Shown here: one piece after another, positions 9,501-22,752 of the stretch
How positions within the stretch are numbered: the first letter of the stretch is position 1
Layout of the letters: the number at the start of each line of letters is the position of its first letter
Assembly: GCA_948146395.1 (NCBI GenBank)
Contig: OX411549.1
Span: forward strand, 21,956,990 to 22,020,989
Length of the DNA stretch: 64,000 bases
Direction: 5' to 3'
Source of the DNA: Fragum whitleyi
Taxonomy: Eukaryota; Mollusca; Bivalvia; Cardiida; Cardiidae
Program-made: the position numbers and the translations under genes
The notes under the pieces: model-generated
Databases searched by the model: none
What the model was told of the DNA's origin: nothing
The model's input: the letters and a program-made list of their open reading frames with translations, nothing else

Positions 9501-10331
9501 GAAAATATGTTTTTTCTTATTTTTTATTTATCTTTATAATCTCAAGTTTTGGTTACATAAAGTCGGCTCATTGTTCCGAGGTAATCTACGTTCTTAGATT
9601 GGTATGACGTCATTCGCGAATTTCCGTAAGATCCTTCCAACGGTGTCCAGTTTCCCTCTATCGTTAAACTGATTTTTTCATTCGACCCTGTTTAGGTCAG
9701 ACCCCACCCGATTTTTGGCCTTCTTTGTTCTATATAAAATTGCTCAACTTTCAGGTGCTGCAACGTATTCCACAACACTTCTCTTATATATTATGTCATT
9801 AGCGCTTCATCTACATTCATATATCTATCTTTTGAGACTAAAGAAACTTGGTCAAATCAGGTCTACTTTTGGGCTATTCAAGCGAGAGTAAAGGCACCGT
9901 CTTTTTCCCACCCATGAAGAGGACAGTAAGTTCAGGTACGCCCCCCGTCCCTTATCCGTCCCCCCGGAAAGGAAATCGTGCAAAAAAAAGATCGAACCAA
10001 GCTTTTATATTAAAGAAGAATTTCAAAACTATCAAAAAATCAAATAGATGTGCACGTGGATCGCTATTCTCCACTTCAAAATGCCATTTTAAAGCCGAAC
10101 TATTTTTTCTTTGAGATCTACTTTTACCATACAACGACATCCGGAAGTAAATTCCAGCGAGGTCACTCCTTTAACATCGATCGATTTCGTAACTCATTTT
10201 GACCTTTCGTACTTTCCATTTCTAAAGAGCAAAAGGGGGCATCACTCTAAACAAAATAAATAAGGTCGGGTCTAAAACGCTAAAAAGGATCCCCGTCACA
10301 TTCTCTTTCTAGGCCAGTTGTCTCCACAAAA
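9501..10331. other. Non-coding stretch before the RT fragment
   Basis: No convincing gene. An 88-codon plus-strand frame near 9848-10114 is Lys/Ser/Pro-rich and could be a remnant of the N-terminal part of the retroelement that left the RT fragment at 10332, but no motif supports this. Confidence 0.35.
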
Positions 10332-10616
10332 TTGCATCGTTATATTCAGTTTGGACATACCAACTACATTCAGACAGAAGGGGTCGCGATCGGTTCTAAA
10401 CTAGGTAAAAATTTCGCGTGTACTTATATGAGAAAATGGGACGAACATCTAATGAAAACAAAACATCAGCCTTCATTTTATAAAAGATTTATTGACGATG
10501 GTTTTGGCCTGTGGGTTTGGAGTGAGGATGAACTTTTAAACTTCACCGCCCATGCTAACAATAAACATCAAAATATCAAGGTTGAATTGCGGTACAGTCA
10601 TCGGCAGAATTTCTAG
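10332..10616 (+). pseudogene. Penelope-like element RT fragment (unit 1)
   Basis: A 94-residue stretch with the palm motifs of Penelope-type reverse transcriptases: QTEGVAIGSKLGKNFACTYM (motif B, about residues 14-33) followed by FYKRFIDDGFGLW, whose FIDD is the catalytic motif C, and AN-H-NIKVELR. It has no ATG start (the frame opens with TTG) and no upstream RT motif A or downstream endonuclease. It ends where a shift of frame would continue into EFLDF, so a frameshift is visible. It is a dead, truncated copy from a different lineage than the 51.3-54.2 kb element. Confidence 0.82.
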
Positions 10617-11059
10617 ATTTCCCCGAGTGACGTCATAAAGCGGCTTTGTGACCATTGCACAATTTTTTAACCACTTTATCGAAGGAACGGGAACTATTAG
10701 CCAATAAGGGGTCTTCAGCTCAGACTTTGGTCAAAATCGATATTGAAACGACTTTACGCATATAAACTTCAAAAAAAAGAAATACTCTTAACTGTAATAA
10801 AACTTTCCTTTCATTTCTGTGGTTTTTGAAATCGACCCTCTGTCCTTTGACCATTAATCAGACCTTTATTTTATAGACATCCGACGCTGACCCTTCCTTT
10901 ACCGACTGATAAGGCTTTCAGGGTTCATAAAATATATATACGTGTCTATTCTATATTATTTCATAATAATACAACAACTCTCACTAAGTCATGTAAAGTT
11001 TCTTTTTTTGCCAAGTATATGTTGAGGGTTAATGATACTATTGAAAACGTTTTGTTTGT
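10617..11059. other. Non-coding stretch after the RT fragment
   Basis: No gene seen. Part of it (about 10835-10940) is a second copy of the repeat found near 1750-1840. Confidence 0.4.
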
Positions 11060-11335
11060 TTATTTTATACTAATTTATTTTAGTTCGATTGCGACGAAAG
11101 CTTCAGCTTATAGATTCGATCTGGAACACCCAATCTTGATGTTTTCACGTCCCCGAGAGAGAGAGGCAGTGGTTTAAACCCACTGCTACCCATTTTTACA
11201 GCCGGGTGAACTGGTGCTGGCTATTAAGAGTTTTGTCCGTCAACACACCTCGGCGTTAGTGGGGCTCGAACCACGAACCTCCAGGTCACAGGTCGAGTGC
11301 ATTTACCACCAGGCCACCGAGGCAGACTTGTTCGT
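11060..11335 (-). mobile_element. tRNA-derived SINE (family S2), unit 1
   Basis: On the minus strand it begins with a tRNA-like head: box A tggcctggtggtaaatgca and box B gtggttcgagcccc. A body includes gtagcagtgggtttaaacca, and it ends in ataaacaaacaaa. The sequence differs from family S1. The unit-2 copy is at 23196-23471. Confidence 0.7.
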
Positions 11336-11526
11336 TTGAGTTGGGGGTTAACGGTCGTTTTAATAGTTGCCAATCATATCGCGGCGGCAGGGGAATCTTC
11401 ACCAGAATACAACTATAGGTATATCGCTTTCGGGCCTGAAGCCGACATTCAGCATTGGTTATAATTATCCACCCATTGGTTTCGGAAAGCTTCGGAAAGG
11501 ATAATTGCCCCCCTGGGCTCCATAAG

Positions 11527-12125
11527 AGTTAGTAACATCGTGAAATGGTATTGGTCTGAATCAAAACCATTCTAGAGCGCTTACTTAGTGCTCCATTCAT
11601 TCCAAACACTCTATCAAACGATTCAAAAGGCTCCGAAATCATTTTAAAAGATAAGATCAACAACTACATTCAAGAAAGATGTAGCTAGAAAAATCGCGAT
11701 AACACTGGCATAATTGGAATTGAAAGCGTCTAAACGTTTCTTGAAGAAAAAGGGATGTATTTTTAGAACTTGTAAGTATATTTTATTAAAGGGGTTGGGT
11801 GTGTGTGTGTGTGTGGGGGGGGGGGGGGGGTAATAGATATTGCTTATTTCGTTGATCCGGAACAAAATTACCAAAATTGGATGACCTCCCTTTTATTTCA
11901 CTCGAACGAAATTGATTGAGTGCGATGAGAGTGAGTTTTGAGTGAAATTAAACTGAAGCTATATTCATTTTACAGGTAGATGTTGATCTTATCTTTTCTA
12001 GTGATTTTGGAGCGTTTTTGAATGGTTTGAGTGAGTGGGTGGAATGAATGAATAGATCGTTGAGCGAGCTATTTAGACTAGTTTTGATTCAGATGAATGT
12101 CAATTTCACACTGTTACTAACTGTA
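11527..12125. mobile_element. MITE family A, rearranged copy at the unit junction (unit 1)
   Basis: Both ends carry the gtaacatcgtgaaat / atttcacactgttac terminal sequence and the interior shows gaatgaatagatcgttgag. An internal (GT)n(G)n tract near 11801-11830 is the only clear difference from unit 2. The tandem unit as drawn closes immediately after this element. Confidence 0.6.
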
Positions 12126-13126
12126 ACTGTAATTTTCCGTCACTGACCATAACTCAGAGAAAAACATGAGCTCGTAGTCTGCCTTTTATCGCCTAGCAGG
12201 GGCGTTGATAGGCCATGGCATAAATTGAAAAGTTTACTTTTTCAGTATGTTGGGTTCTTTCAAAAGTAACTGTTCTAACCTAAAGATCCTTAAGAATCAA
12301 TGTTCTTGGCAAAAGTGAACATATTTCATTGTTGCGTTACCAAAACCGCCGCTTAACTTCAGCTTGTCCAAGCTTTTTGGGTTTGGTTACCCACCGACAG
12401 TTTATAATGCATACTATCTATAAAATAGAGGATAATCGTTTGTTTCAGTGTAAGATCGATTTTTATTTCGTTGAGTGAACAACAAACGCTATATTTTCAC
12501 GAGTGGCAGAGCCACGAGTGAAACTATAGCTTTCGTTGTTCACGAAATGAAATATAAATCGATCTTACACGAAAAACAAACGATTATTCTATTTCTTTAA
12601 TGCAAAAACGAGACAAAATGGGAATTTTCTAGGATACTTTTTCCGTAAAGCGCCATTTTGCGCGAGATTGCTATGCAACGTTCATTGTGACGTCACTTAT
12701 TTCGCCCCGCATAGATGACGTCAGATAGGATGAAATGCACAAAAGCGGGGTATAAGTTTTTGATAATTTCACTGCTTTTGCGGTGAGTTTATCAAGTGAT
12801 AATCTACCGTTATTTCTCGATAAAAGCTGGAGTGAAGATGCTTAGGTGCTTCAACAATGTTGTGTGTCAAAAAACATAGAAAAAACTAATTTCGACAGAT
12901 ATCGTAGACTTGTCAGACGTTTCGCAAACATGCTTATCAAATTTCTGAATGGATTCAAGGAAACTTTTTTATTAGCTTAGATCATAGTTCATTTTCTCAA
13001 AAGACGCCAAGAAAGTCGGAGTAAGGAATTAATCGGTTAGCGAAAGAAGGTAGATAAATACAACTATTTGTACTCGAAAAAGTAAAATGAGTTATCTTCC
13101 CTGATTCTTAAATCATTTTTTCCATT

Positions 13127-13406
13127 TGATTGATTGTTTGTTTGAATGGGGTTTAACGCCGCTATCAAAAGTCACACAGTTATATTGCTGCGCCTGGAGA
13201 ACCCTCAAATGGATTCCGGTGTTTCCCACGCCAGTACTACCATTGCATCCTTTCCTAACCTCAAGCTGCTAACCCACAAAGGTATACGTTTTTTTAACCC
13301 ATTGGTGGGAAACAGAAATCGGAAAGAATGAATGTCGCCGTAGGGGATCAACTCGGGACCCTTTGAATGACAGTCCGATTAAGTACCACTGTACTATGAC
13401 GGCGGC
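13127..13406 (-). mobile_element. tRNA-derived SINE S1 (unit 2, minus strand)
   Basis: Copy of 991-1270 at +12136. Confidence 0.85.
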
Positions 13407-15959
13407 TATATTTTGGCTCAGTGGTTAGTGCATTGGAATCGTTAAAAATAAGTAAATATTACTTGTCCGCGTGGGTTCAACACCGGCTTTCGTCAGTAAT
13501 TTTCAGCTATGCTTAAGTTTCGGTCAGTTTGTTTGTAAGATGGGGGCTCGTACGGGAAAGGCCAGTGAGCCATTTATGTCGGCATTGTACCGACTTTGTT
13601 AGTACATGAAGCACATTACTGCCCATATACGCTTATCGTCATCAATATATGACAACTCTGTAGGGGGAGTGTGTTATGGGAGACCACTCTCACCACTGTC
13701 CTGCATAGCTTCATTGGTTTAAATAGAATGTCTAATACCTGAGTCAGGGAAGATTTTCTTTGGCTTATTGGCGCATTGGACATGTATTTACCAATAATTA
13801 ATATTACTTGCCCGGATGGGTTCAACACCGGCTTTCGTCAGTAATTTTCAGTTATGCTTAAGTTGCGGACAGTTTTGTATATAAGACCAAAAATGAAACC
13901 TTTATCTTATAAACATCCGCTGTCGACCCTTTAGCAAACCGACCGAAATTACTTTCAAGATTCATAGGTTATTTACATGTATTTTGTTCATATTTTTTCA
14001 AAGCGATTCTTCAACCCGTTATAAGCCATTCAAAGCTTTTTGGTGTGCTTAGTCTTTAACGGGGGGACCGCCTAAACACACACTCACAAAAGAAACTGAA
14101 GAAGTGTCGATGATACCTAAATACTTTCTTATAATATCTAAGGCTGCTGAAAAATTGATATTACTCACTTGATGCTTTTGTCAAAGAATTTGTTATCACA
14201 AACTAATTACATCATTTGCGTTATCCGATGAAGTTACCTGTTACAATGACGTCGCAAAGGGACAACGTTAACGAGGCGCACGAATTGAACAGTTGTCGAA
14301 CCAGAATGATTTTTCTTTAGAATCGTCCATATTTTAAGGGGTAAAACACACCGACCAAATTGGAAACAAAACAAGCCAAAATTTAATACTTTAAATAGTA
14401 CTTAACACATATTCATGCATATCTGTATATGTAATCGTTTCGAGTAAAAGTGCATAATATTTGATAGGTTTACCGTTCCAGCCCGTTTTACGAAACTTCT
14501 TACGCAAAAGATAATCGTAAGTCAAAATCAACACTTGAACCTGGTGTTTTCATTCGTTGTTATATTCTGCCTTTTAAAGACGATTCCACTGACATGACGC
14601 ATGACAGAATTCCGTAAATTAGCTACTACTGTAGAGGCATCTTTGACTTGCGCAAAACAATGATCGTAAGTTGTTTCGTAAAATAGACTAAAACAATGTT
14701 AACCATTCAGCACTCAACAGCCAAGCGTAGGCACACGTAGACGGTACGTTTGTTTAATATATTAACTTTCGTAAGATCCATAGGTTTGTGTGATGTCATT
14801 GGATTGTTTTAGATAAATTACAGCAATACTCCAATAACATTCAAACAAGTTTTCCAACAAAGAGAGATTTCAATATGCGCATAGGTGTGTATGCTCTTTT
14901 TGGTGAATACTATGATATCGATTATTGTATGGAATCAACAATACAGTACTGATTCAATCGAACTTTGGACGTCTGATGTTCATGACGTCATTTATTTTGC
15001 CCCGAGACGATGTACATGCCTTTATTAAATCTAATATGAAACAAAGCGCTTGTATCTGATTTGGATGGTACATTTATTGATAGAAGCTTGTAGTTTCTAT
15101 TGGTGCTATTTTGTTTGTCGTCGGTTTTCTATGGGGGAAAATATGAAAAAAGTCTCGTAGCTTTTTGATTGCCCCTCGTATACTTACAATGATCAATAAA
15201 CATTACACTATCCAGATAGTTTGTTCTCACGTGATGGGTGTAGGTAGATTTTACGCGGTGAGCCGTGAAATCAACTTTTTACCGTTAGATTCTCGTGCCA
15301 TTTGTTCGAAATAAGTAAACCAGGTTAAAATAATGCATTGAGAAAGTTTAAAATTTACCTTTTAAACCAACGTTACTGCTTGTCTTAAAACGTAAGGTTC
15401 ACTCAAACATGTACTTTCATGATTGCAGTGAAGGGACCAGGCTAAATTCCTATCACTTGCTTTTTAATTATACCCGATTTACCCATGATAATAGACTCAG
15501 CGCCTACGTCAGAGCTGAGTTTACAAAAGACACATATAAAGCATTTGTCAATTATAAACAAACACAATTAATATTGTGAAATATACAAGTTAAATGATAC
15601 TGAAATGATTTAGAATGAGTGTGTGGTGCGAGTTATGAATGAAATTTAAGGGAAATAATGCATAACACTTATTTCGTCCAATTGGACGAAATAAGCGACA
15701 TTTAATTACGTTTTTATCAAATATAAGTCCTACTTCAAACGCTACAGAAGCCAATAAAATCATCAAATGATATTACTTTCCTTTTTAACGCTTTTGAAGC
15801 GTATTAAACGATTTGGAGCTTTATTAATGGACTGAGTGAATATTTGAAATGAATGAATGGATCGATGAGTGAGCGATATAGCAAAGTTTTGATCGGGGTG
15901 AATGTCGACTTCACGATGTAAGTAACTGTTGGCATGCATCTGTTTTATTAAGGTATCCA

Positions 15960-16354
15960 TCAATGACGAGTTTGTTTGATCAAAGCCCCACTGAAAGATG
16001 TGTCACCATCGTTATTGTATACACGGCTCCATCCCCCACAAGCACCAAGATTAACTTTGTCCCCTTTAGACAGCATGAGATAGACAGACGCTCCCGCCGT
16101 AGTGTACGAGTTATCATTGTATGTTCTACCAAATGCAACATTAGAACCATTACGTTGAATTCTGCAGTAAACGTCATGTTTTCCTTTTGAGGCTAAGTTG
16201 AAGAGGAACAAATAGAGTCCGTCTGTGAGACAGGTAAAGATGCCGGTATCTTTGTTGTAACCGTCTCCAATATTGGTGGTGACCGTTTTAAAGATGGGGA
16301 CGCCGTTAAGCAGAGACCGTGTTGGATTTGTTACGGAGAAGGCGACAACAGGAT
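15960..16354 (-). CDS. C1q gene 2, exon 2: C1q domain
   Basis: Same sequence as the copy-1 exon at +12136, with acceptor, phase, Leu169 and stop all conserved. It pairs with exon 1 at 18905-19283. The encoded protein appears identical to gene 1, so the two genes differ in dosage rather than in product. Confidence 0.9.
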
Positions 16355-17019
16355 CTGGAAATAGAATAAGCCTTTGCGCGACATTTCCAACAATTTGACA
16401 TTTTCAATAGGTGCTAGTAGATAGCAGCCTAGGTATAGACATAAAGAAGATTGCCCAATTGTCTACAATTTCAGACAGGGCGCTCAGCAAGGACGTAGCT
16501 CTCATTACGCTCTTTACGCATTTGCGTAATACAAATAAATCCTCTTTCGAAAAAATCTCGTTTATGAATATTCATAACATCGAAACTACAGCTTATTCAA
16601 GCTGTAGTTACGATATTTGATTATTCACGTACACCCAAACGCTTGGATGGAAGGCATTAGTCTTTAGTCACAGTCCACATATCGCCTTTATCTTGTATAT
16701 TCTTTGGTGGTCGCCTCAAAATGAGTAAAAAAAAATCAGAATCCTAGCTACGCCTATGCTCAGTGAACACTCTGGTCAGACTGTGCAGATGCACGGACTG
16801 GCCAGAGCCTTTGCTTGGAGCACATTTGAAATTGTTGTATATGTTACGCACACGCTAAAATGTTATCATAAAAAGCTTTCAAAGTCAGTCCGAAGTAATT
16901 CTTAGCGTGAATTTATTTGGGAAAACAGGGACTCTCGTGTATATTAAGGGTCTGTGGGGAAAATAAAAATCCATATTTTACCATCTTTTTATTGGCGGGT
17001 CGATACCAATGACACTTAA

Positions 17020-17176
17020 GGTAGTGGACCCGTAATAGTTTTGCAACTTCTCGGTAGTAATTAACTTTAACAGAGTTAACCGAGGTTTCCTAATGATTTT
17101 CATTAGGAAACCTTGGTTAACATTGTAAAAGAACATTTGGTCCGAAATGCTGCGGAACTATTACGGGTCCACTACC
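17020..17176. mobile_element. 157-bp TTAA-flanked palindromic MITE (unit 2)
   Basis: Identical to the unit-1 copy at +12136, including both TTAA flanks. It arrived before units 1 and 2 separated and after they split from unit 3. Confidence 0.8.
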
Positions 17177-18904
17177 TTAACCCTTGTCACGATATACCTC
17201 CTTTAACATTAAATAAAAAAAAAACGCAATTAATCTGCAAAAAAGATATCTGCAAAAAGATGCGTGGTCGTGGAGCTGAATGAAAAAGCAAATCGATGTT
17301 TCGCGACCATAGAGTCGTAACTTCATATGATTGTAAGTTGTAAATACGACGTACAAGTCGTCCATTAACGAAAACTGATTAGGCAAGAATGGAGGAAAAT
17401 GACAGAGCTCAACAGTGAAATCTTATGTAAATGATTAATTTGATTAGTGATAAGTAATTTTTTGCTTGATAGCCTCGATCTACACGTCAACTTAGTGTCC
17501 ACGCAAAATAGTTTGAAATAATGAAAATTAATGAACGTTCATGCCATTTTCTATTATTTTCTTGAATTTCTGAGTAACACTACCCCCTTATCTTCAAAGA
17601 TAAAATGCTACAATGAGCTGTACTTTCACAGAATTTGTACTTACCACATTGCATGCCGTATTTTCAAAGTAGTTTAGAGTTAATTACATCGTGAAATTGA
17701 CAAGGTGAATTATTTCGGAATGATTTAGGAATGAAATTGAATGAGTGTGAGGAGCACGTTTTGAGTGAATTTAATGGGAGGTTATCCTATATAGCAAATT
17801 TTGTTCAGGGTGAACAAAATTTGCGATATTGTTACCTCCCTTTAATAAAAAAGTGCATACAAGTTCTGTGCACAGCTTCAATTTTTTTCAAGAACCTATG
17901 TGGCGCTAACTATTTGAATTATATCAGTGAAATCGCGATTTTTCTCTGTCAAAATTAATTTTGAAGGATGTTGTTAATCCTATATATTCCAATGGGTTTG
18001 ATCGTTTTTGAATGGTTTGAGTGAGTGTTTTGAGTAAATGAATGGAGCGCTGAGAGAGCGATTTAGAATGTTTTTGATCTGAATGATTGTCAATTTCATG
18101 ATGTAACTAATTGTACTCATAAATACAGTTTAGAACATCGTCAAATTGACAAGATTAATGGTTTTCGAGTGCTTTTGAAATTTGATTTCCATAAATAGCT
18201 TCTTATTTCTTCAAAAACCAATCAAACGCTTATAGTTTAAATTATGTCAGTGAAATCACGATTTATTTCTAGCTATATTTACTATGAATGTAGTTGTTTA
18301 TCTTATATGAGCCTGTGCGTGACATTTCCAACAATTTGAAACATTTGCGAGGTGACAAATGCCCAACTGCCTAGCTACTCACAGACAGTCATTAGAAGAT
18401 TCGCTGTCTGTCTAAATACTCTTCGGACCTTACAAAAAGCGCAAAGTGAAGACCCTGGACAGACTGTGCAGATGCACAGGCTGGCCAGAGTCTTCACTTG
18501 GCATGCTTTGAAATTGTTGGAAATGTCATGCACTGGCTCATATTTTTTTAGTGATTTCAGAGCGTCTTTTTATTTTAAATTATGGTTAGAGTGAGTGTTT
18601 ATAATGAATGAATGGAGCGCTGAGTGAGCAAGTAAGAATGGCTTTGATTGAGATCAATGTCAATTTCACGATGTTATTATTTGTAGCTAGATTTCTTTAT
18701 CTTTTTATATGATCGCCATGTCAAATTGCAAGATTTCTGTGCAAAATCTGGTTCTTGTTTCACAAAGTGGCAGATTTGCGTGATATTTGGCCCTATTCGT
18801 CCTTATTTAAGCTTACATTTCAAACTAAAACCCAAGTGAAGCAAAATATTATCTCAAAAAGTATTTCGCGCATGCATCTTCTTAAAATAATAAAATTAAA
18901 TTAC

Positions 18905-19283
18905 CCTTGGTTTTATTGTTCAGTACTTCCAAAGCATTGTCAACTAATACCAGTTTTCCAACCGCCATTTCCGACAGAACGTTGATATCTTCTCTTCTCT
19001 GCTCTTGTTCTTCTCTCAAAGTATTTTCTAAATCGTCCTTGAAGGCGTCAAAATCCACCAATACTTTAGTTTTAAAATCTTTAATTCCTGCAAGCTCTTT
19101 CAAGACTGTTTCTCGAATTGCTTTCATTTCTTCCATCATTTTCTCAACTTTCTGCTCAGTTCTGAGCATTGCCTCAAGTGATTTCATCTCATAATCAAAT
19201 TTCGAACACACTGGTTCAGCCGGCAATTCTAAAGCATTGCTGCTTGCGATAAAGATCAGATACATTACTTTATAGAGCTCCAT
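18905..19283 (-). CDS. C1q gene 2, exon 1: signal peptide and coiled coil
   Basis: Same as exon 1 of gene 1: ATG at 19281-19283, hydrophobic signal peptide, Cys26, Lys/Glu-rich coiled coil and phase-1 donor. The upstream flank, including the 19.3-20.7 kb region, is also duplicated, so any promoter was copied with the gene. Confidence 0.85.
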
Positions 19284-20354
19284 TCCGACAGGACCTGACT
19301 GTAAGCCTTGAAACACTAACGCTGTTTAGCAGTACGTTGCCTAAATGTCGGTAGTTCATACTCCTCTACAAAAGTTGTGTGACACTTTCAGATACATAAA
19401 GATAAAAAGTAGTTCTATGATGTATAACAGGGAAAAACACTCCTGAAAGTGACAAAGTAAATGATATTGGATTGTTTACGGTACAAACTTGGCAGAGTGA
19501 GAGGAGAAAATGAAACTTATTGAAGAAAATATAACATCGATATTTTTTCCCTATTAGAAGCAATTATCGATATTTTATAACCCCCCCTTTTTTTAAAAAA
19601 AAAATCATTCCTTTATTTTAGTGTCCTCAGGGACCAAGCAAACACTTTTTTGGAATGAATGAAATCTGGGTCGTTTTGAAGGTTTACGAAGTGACTTGAA
19701 CGACTCTGAAGCGTTTTTTGAGTGATTTCTGTGAGTGTTTGGAATGAACGTATTGAGAGATTCTGAATGGTTTTCATCGGAGTGAATGTCAATTTCAGTA
19801 TGTTATTAACTGTAAGGCCTGGCTGAAGTTGTTGTATATAGAGGATAATCGTTTGTTTCAGTGTAAGATCGATTTATATTTCATTGAGTGAACAACAAAG
19901 GCTATATTTTTTACGAGTGGCAGAGCCACGAGTGAAAATATAGCTTTTGTTGTTCACGAAATGAAATATTAATCGATCTAACTCGAAAACAAACGATAAT
20001 TCTATTTCTTTAATGCAAAAATGAGACAAAATGTAAATTTTCTGGGACGTTATTTATTTCGCTCCGCATAGATGACGTCAGATAGGATTAAATGCACAAA
20101 AGCAGGGTATAAGTTTTTGATAATTTCACTGCTTTTGCGGTGAGATTATCAAGTGATAATCTACCGTTATTTCTTGATAAACCACCAAAAAGCATTAAAG
20201 AAAATTACTCTTCTTAATCTGTTCAGAAATGCATGCTGTTCACAAAGTTTCGAGAGACAGTATATTTCCCCACAAATTATGATTTATTTTTGAAATATGG
20301 CTTTTAACGAAGACTAAAAGAAAATGGGTTTGAAGCATGTTTAATTTACATCAG

Positions 20355-20646
20355 GGGCCGCCGTCATAGCGCAGTTGGTAGCGCGTCGGACTGTCAAACA
20401 AGAGGTCCCGGGTTCGATCCCCGACGGCGGCACTCATTCTTTCCGACTATTTGTCTCTCACCAATTGGTTGATAATCGTAGACCTATGTGAGGTAGAAGA
20501 TGGAGGCTAGGAAAGGATGTGATGGTTGTACTGGTGAGAGAAATACCAAGAATCCATTGTTAGAGCTCCAGCCGCCGCGATATAACTGAAAAAAAATGTT
20601 GAAAGCGGCGTAAAACTCCATTCATCCAATCAATCAATTTATAAAA
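20355..20646 (+). mobile_element. tRNA-derived SINE S1 (unit 2, plus strand)
   Basis: Copy of 8219-8510 at +12136, with identical tRNA-like head and tail. Confidence 0.85.
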
Positions 20647-22467
20647 GGGATTCATGTATGCGATCTCGATCTTTTGAAATTGACTGTTGTGCTCGGTGTA
20701 TAGTATGTATACGCCGGGGTCTTGTTTTGAGAAGAGGATATCATACTTTGTAACTGAATATGATAAAATGGATTAGGTATTTGAGATACACCCGTGCCTT
20801 GGAAATAGAACCAAAACTTTTCAAAATAGATTCTTGACCCGGCGTGTGTAAAGACGTTATAGAGAATTCCATGAAATAAAAAAAAATATAATATGATCTA
20901 CGTCGCGGGAGTGAAATAACACCGTTGAATATCTTTGATATTGCAGGGGTGTTATTACACTAGTGGAATAATTATCCAAATTAGCTAAGAACGGATATCA
21001 ACGTTATATTTTCGTTGTGATTTTGACTTTATAAGGGATTTGCTGACGTCATTCCACAAACAGCGTTAAATGTTTCGCGGAATAACTTTAATCGATGAAA
21101 TATCATTATTCGCTCGTTTTAATACAAAAATCAGTCATATAAAAACAGAATATCAAATTTGTGCTCATCAAATACCGAATTTATCAAACTCATTTTTATC
21201 TGTTCAAAGATGATTCGTTTAATAAAATTGGTATTCTTGGCCACTCTTTCAATATCCTCTATGAAATAAACGGATTTATAATATGACCTACGTCGCGGGA
21301 GTGAAATAAACCCGTTGAATATTTTTGATATTACACTAGTGGAATAACAATGCAAATGAGCTCAGAGCGAATAGCAACTCAATTTTGTAACCGCGAAAAT
21401 GACGTCATAATGTATATGTTGTGACGTCAGTTTTAAACGGCCTTATACGTTTCGCGGAAAATTGAAATGTTGAATTTCATGAATTTTGACGAATTTTCAC
21501 AAAAAGTCGGGTCACATTATAAATAGAATATACAGCTTGTTCTCATGAAATACAGACTTTATTAAACTCGTCATCTAAAACAGATAAAAACTCGGCATAG
21601 CCTCAATTTTATCTGTTTCGTAAATTCATTCTCGATGAAAATATGTTTTTTCTTATTTTTTATTTATCTTTATAATCTCAAGTTTTGGTTACATAAAGTC
21701 GGCTCATTGTTCCGAGGTAATCTACGTTCTTAGATTGGTATGACGTCATTCGCGAATTTCCGTAAGATCCTTCCAACGGTGTCCAGTTTCCCTCTATCGT
21801 TAAACTGATTTTTTCATTCGACCCTGTTTAGGTCAGACCCCACCCGATTTTTGGCCTTCTTTGTTCTATATAAAATTGCTCAACTTTCAGGTGCTGCAAC
21901 GTATTCCACAACACTTCTCTTATATATTATGTCATTAGCGCTTCATCTACATTCATATATCTATCTTTTGAGACTAAAGAAACTTGGTCAAATCAGGTCT
22001 ACTTTTGGGCTATTCAAGCGAGAGTAAAGGCACCGTCTTTTTCCCACCCATGAAGAGGACAGTAAGTTCAGGTACGCCCCCCGTCCCTTATCCGTCCCCC
22101 CGGAAAGGAAATCGTGCAAAAAAAAGATCGAACCAAGCTTTTATATTAAAGAAGAATTTCAAAACTATCAAAAAATCAAATAGATGTGCACGTGGATCGC
22201 TATTCTCCACTTCAAAATGCCATTTTAAAGCCGAACTATTTTTTCTTTGAGATCTACTTTTACCATACAACGACATCCGGAAGTAAATTCCAGCGAGGTC
22301 ACTCCTTTAACATCGATCGATTTCGTAACTCATTTTGACCTTTCGTACTTTCCATTTCTAAAGAGCAAAAGGGGGCATCACTCTAAACAAAATAAATAAG
22401 GTCGGGTCTAAAACGCTAAAAAGGATCCCCGTCACATTCTCTTTCTAGGCCAGTTGTCTCCACAAAA

Positions 22468-22752
22468 TTGCATCGTTATATTCAGTTTGGACATACCAAC
22501 TACATTCAGACAGAAGGGGTCGCGATCGGTTCTAAACTAGGTAAAAATTTCGCGTGTACTTATATGAGAAAATGGGACGAACATCTAATGAAAACAAAAC
22601 ATCAGCCTTCATTTTATAAAAGATTTATTGACGATGGTTTTGGCCTGTGGGTTTGGAGTGAGGATGAACTTTTAAACTTCACCGCCCATGCTAACAATAA
22701 ACATCAAAATATCAAGGTTGAATTGCGGTACAGTCATCGGCAGAATTTCTAG
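22468..22752 (+). pseudogene. Penelope-like element RT fragment (unit 2)
   Basis: Duplicate of the unit-1 fragment at +12136, with the same motifs, the same missing start and the same frameshift. Confidence 0.82.

Larger units (their letters stand above)
1..12136. repeat. Tandem 12.1-kb unit, copy 1 (contains C1q gene 1)
   Basis: Position 1 here corresponds to 12137 and to 24270, and sequence order is preserved throughout, so this is a head-to-tail segmental duplication. Copies 1 and 2 matched at essentially every place I compared. The one clear difference is the (GT)n(G)n tract near 11805-11830, which accounts for a 3-bp difference in unit length (12136 vs 12133). The left edge of the array is not visible because the window opens inside it, so the phase of the unit is arbitrary. 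The unit holds one minus-strand C1q gene and otherwise only repeats. Confidence 0.95.
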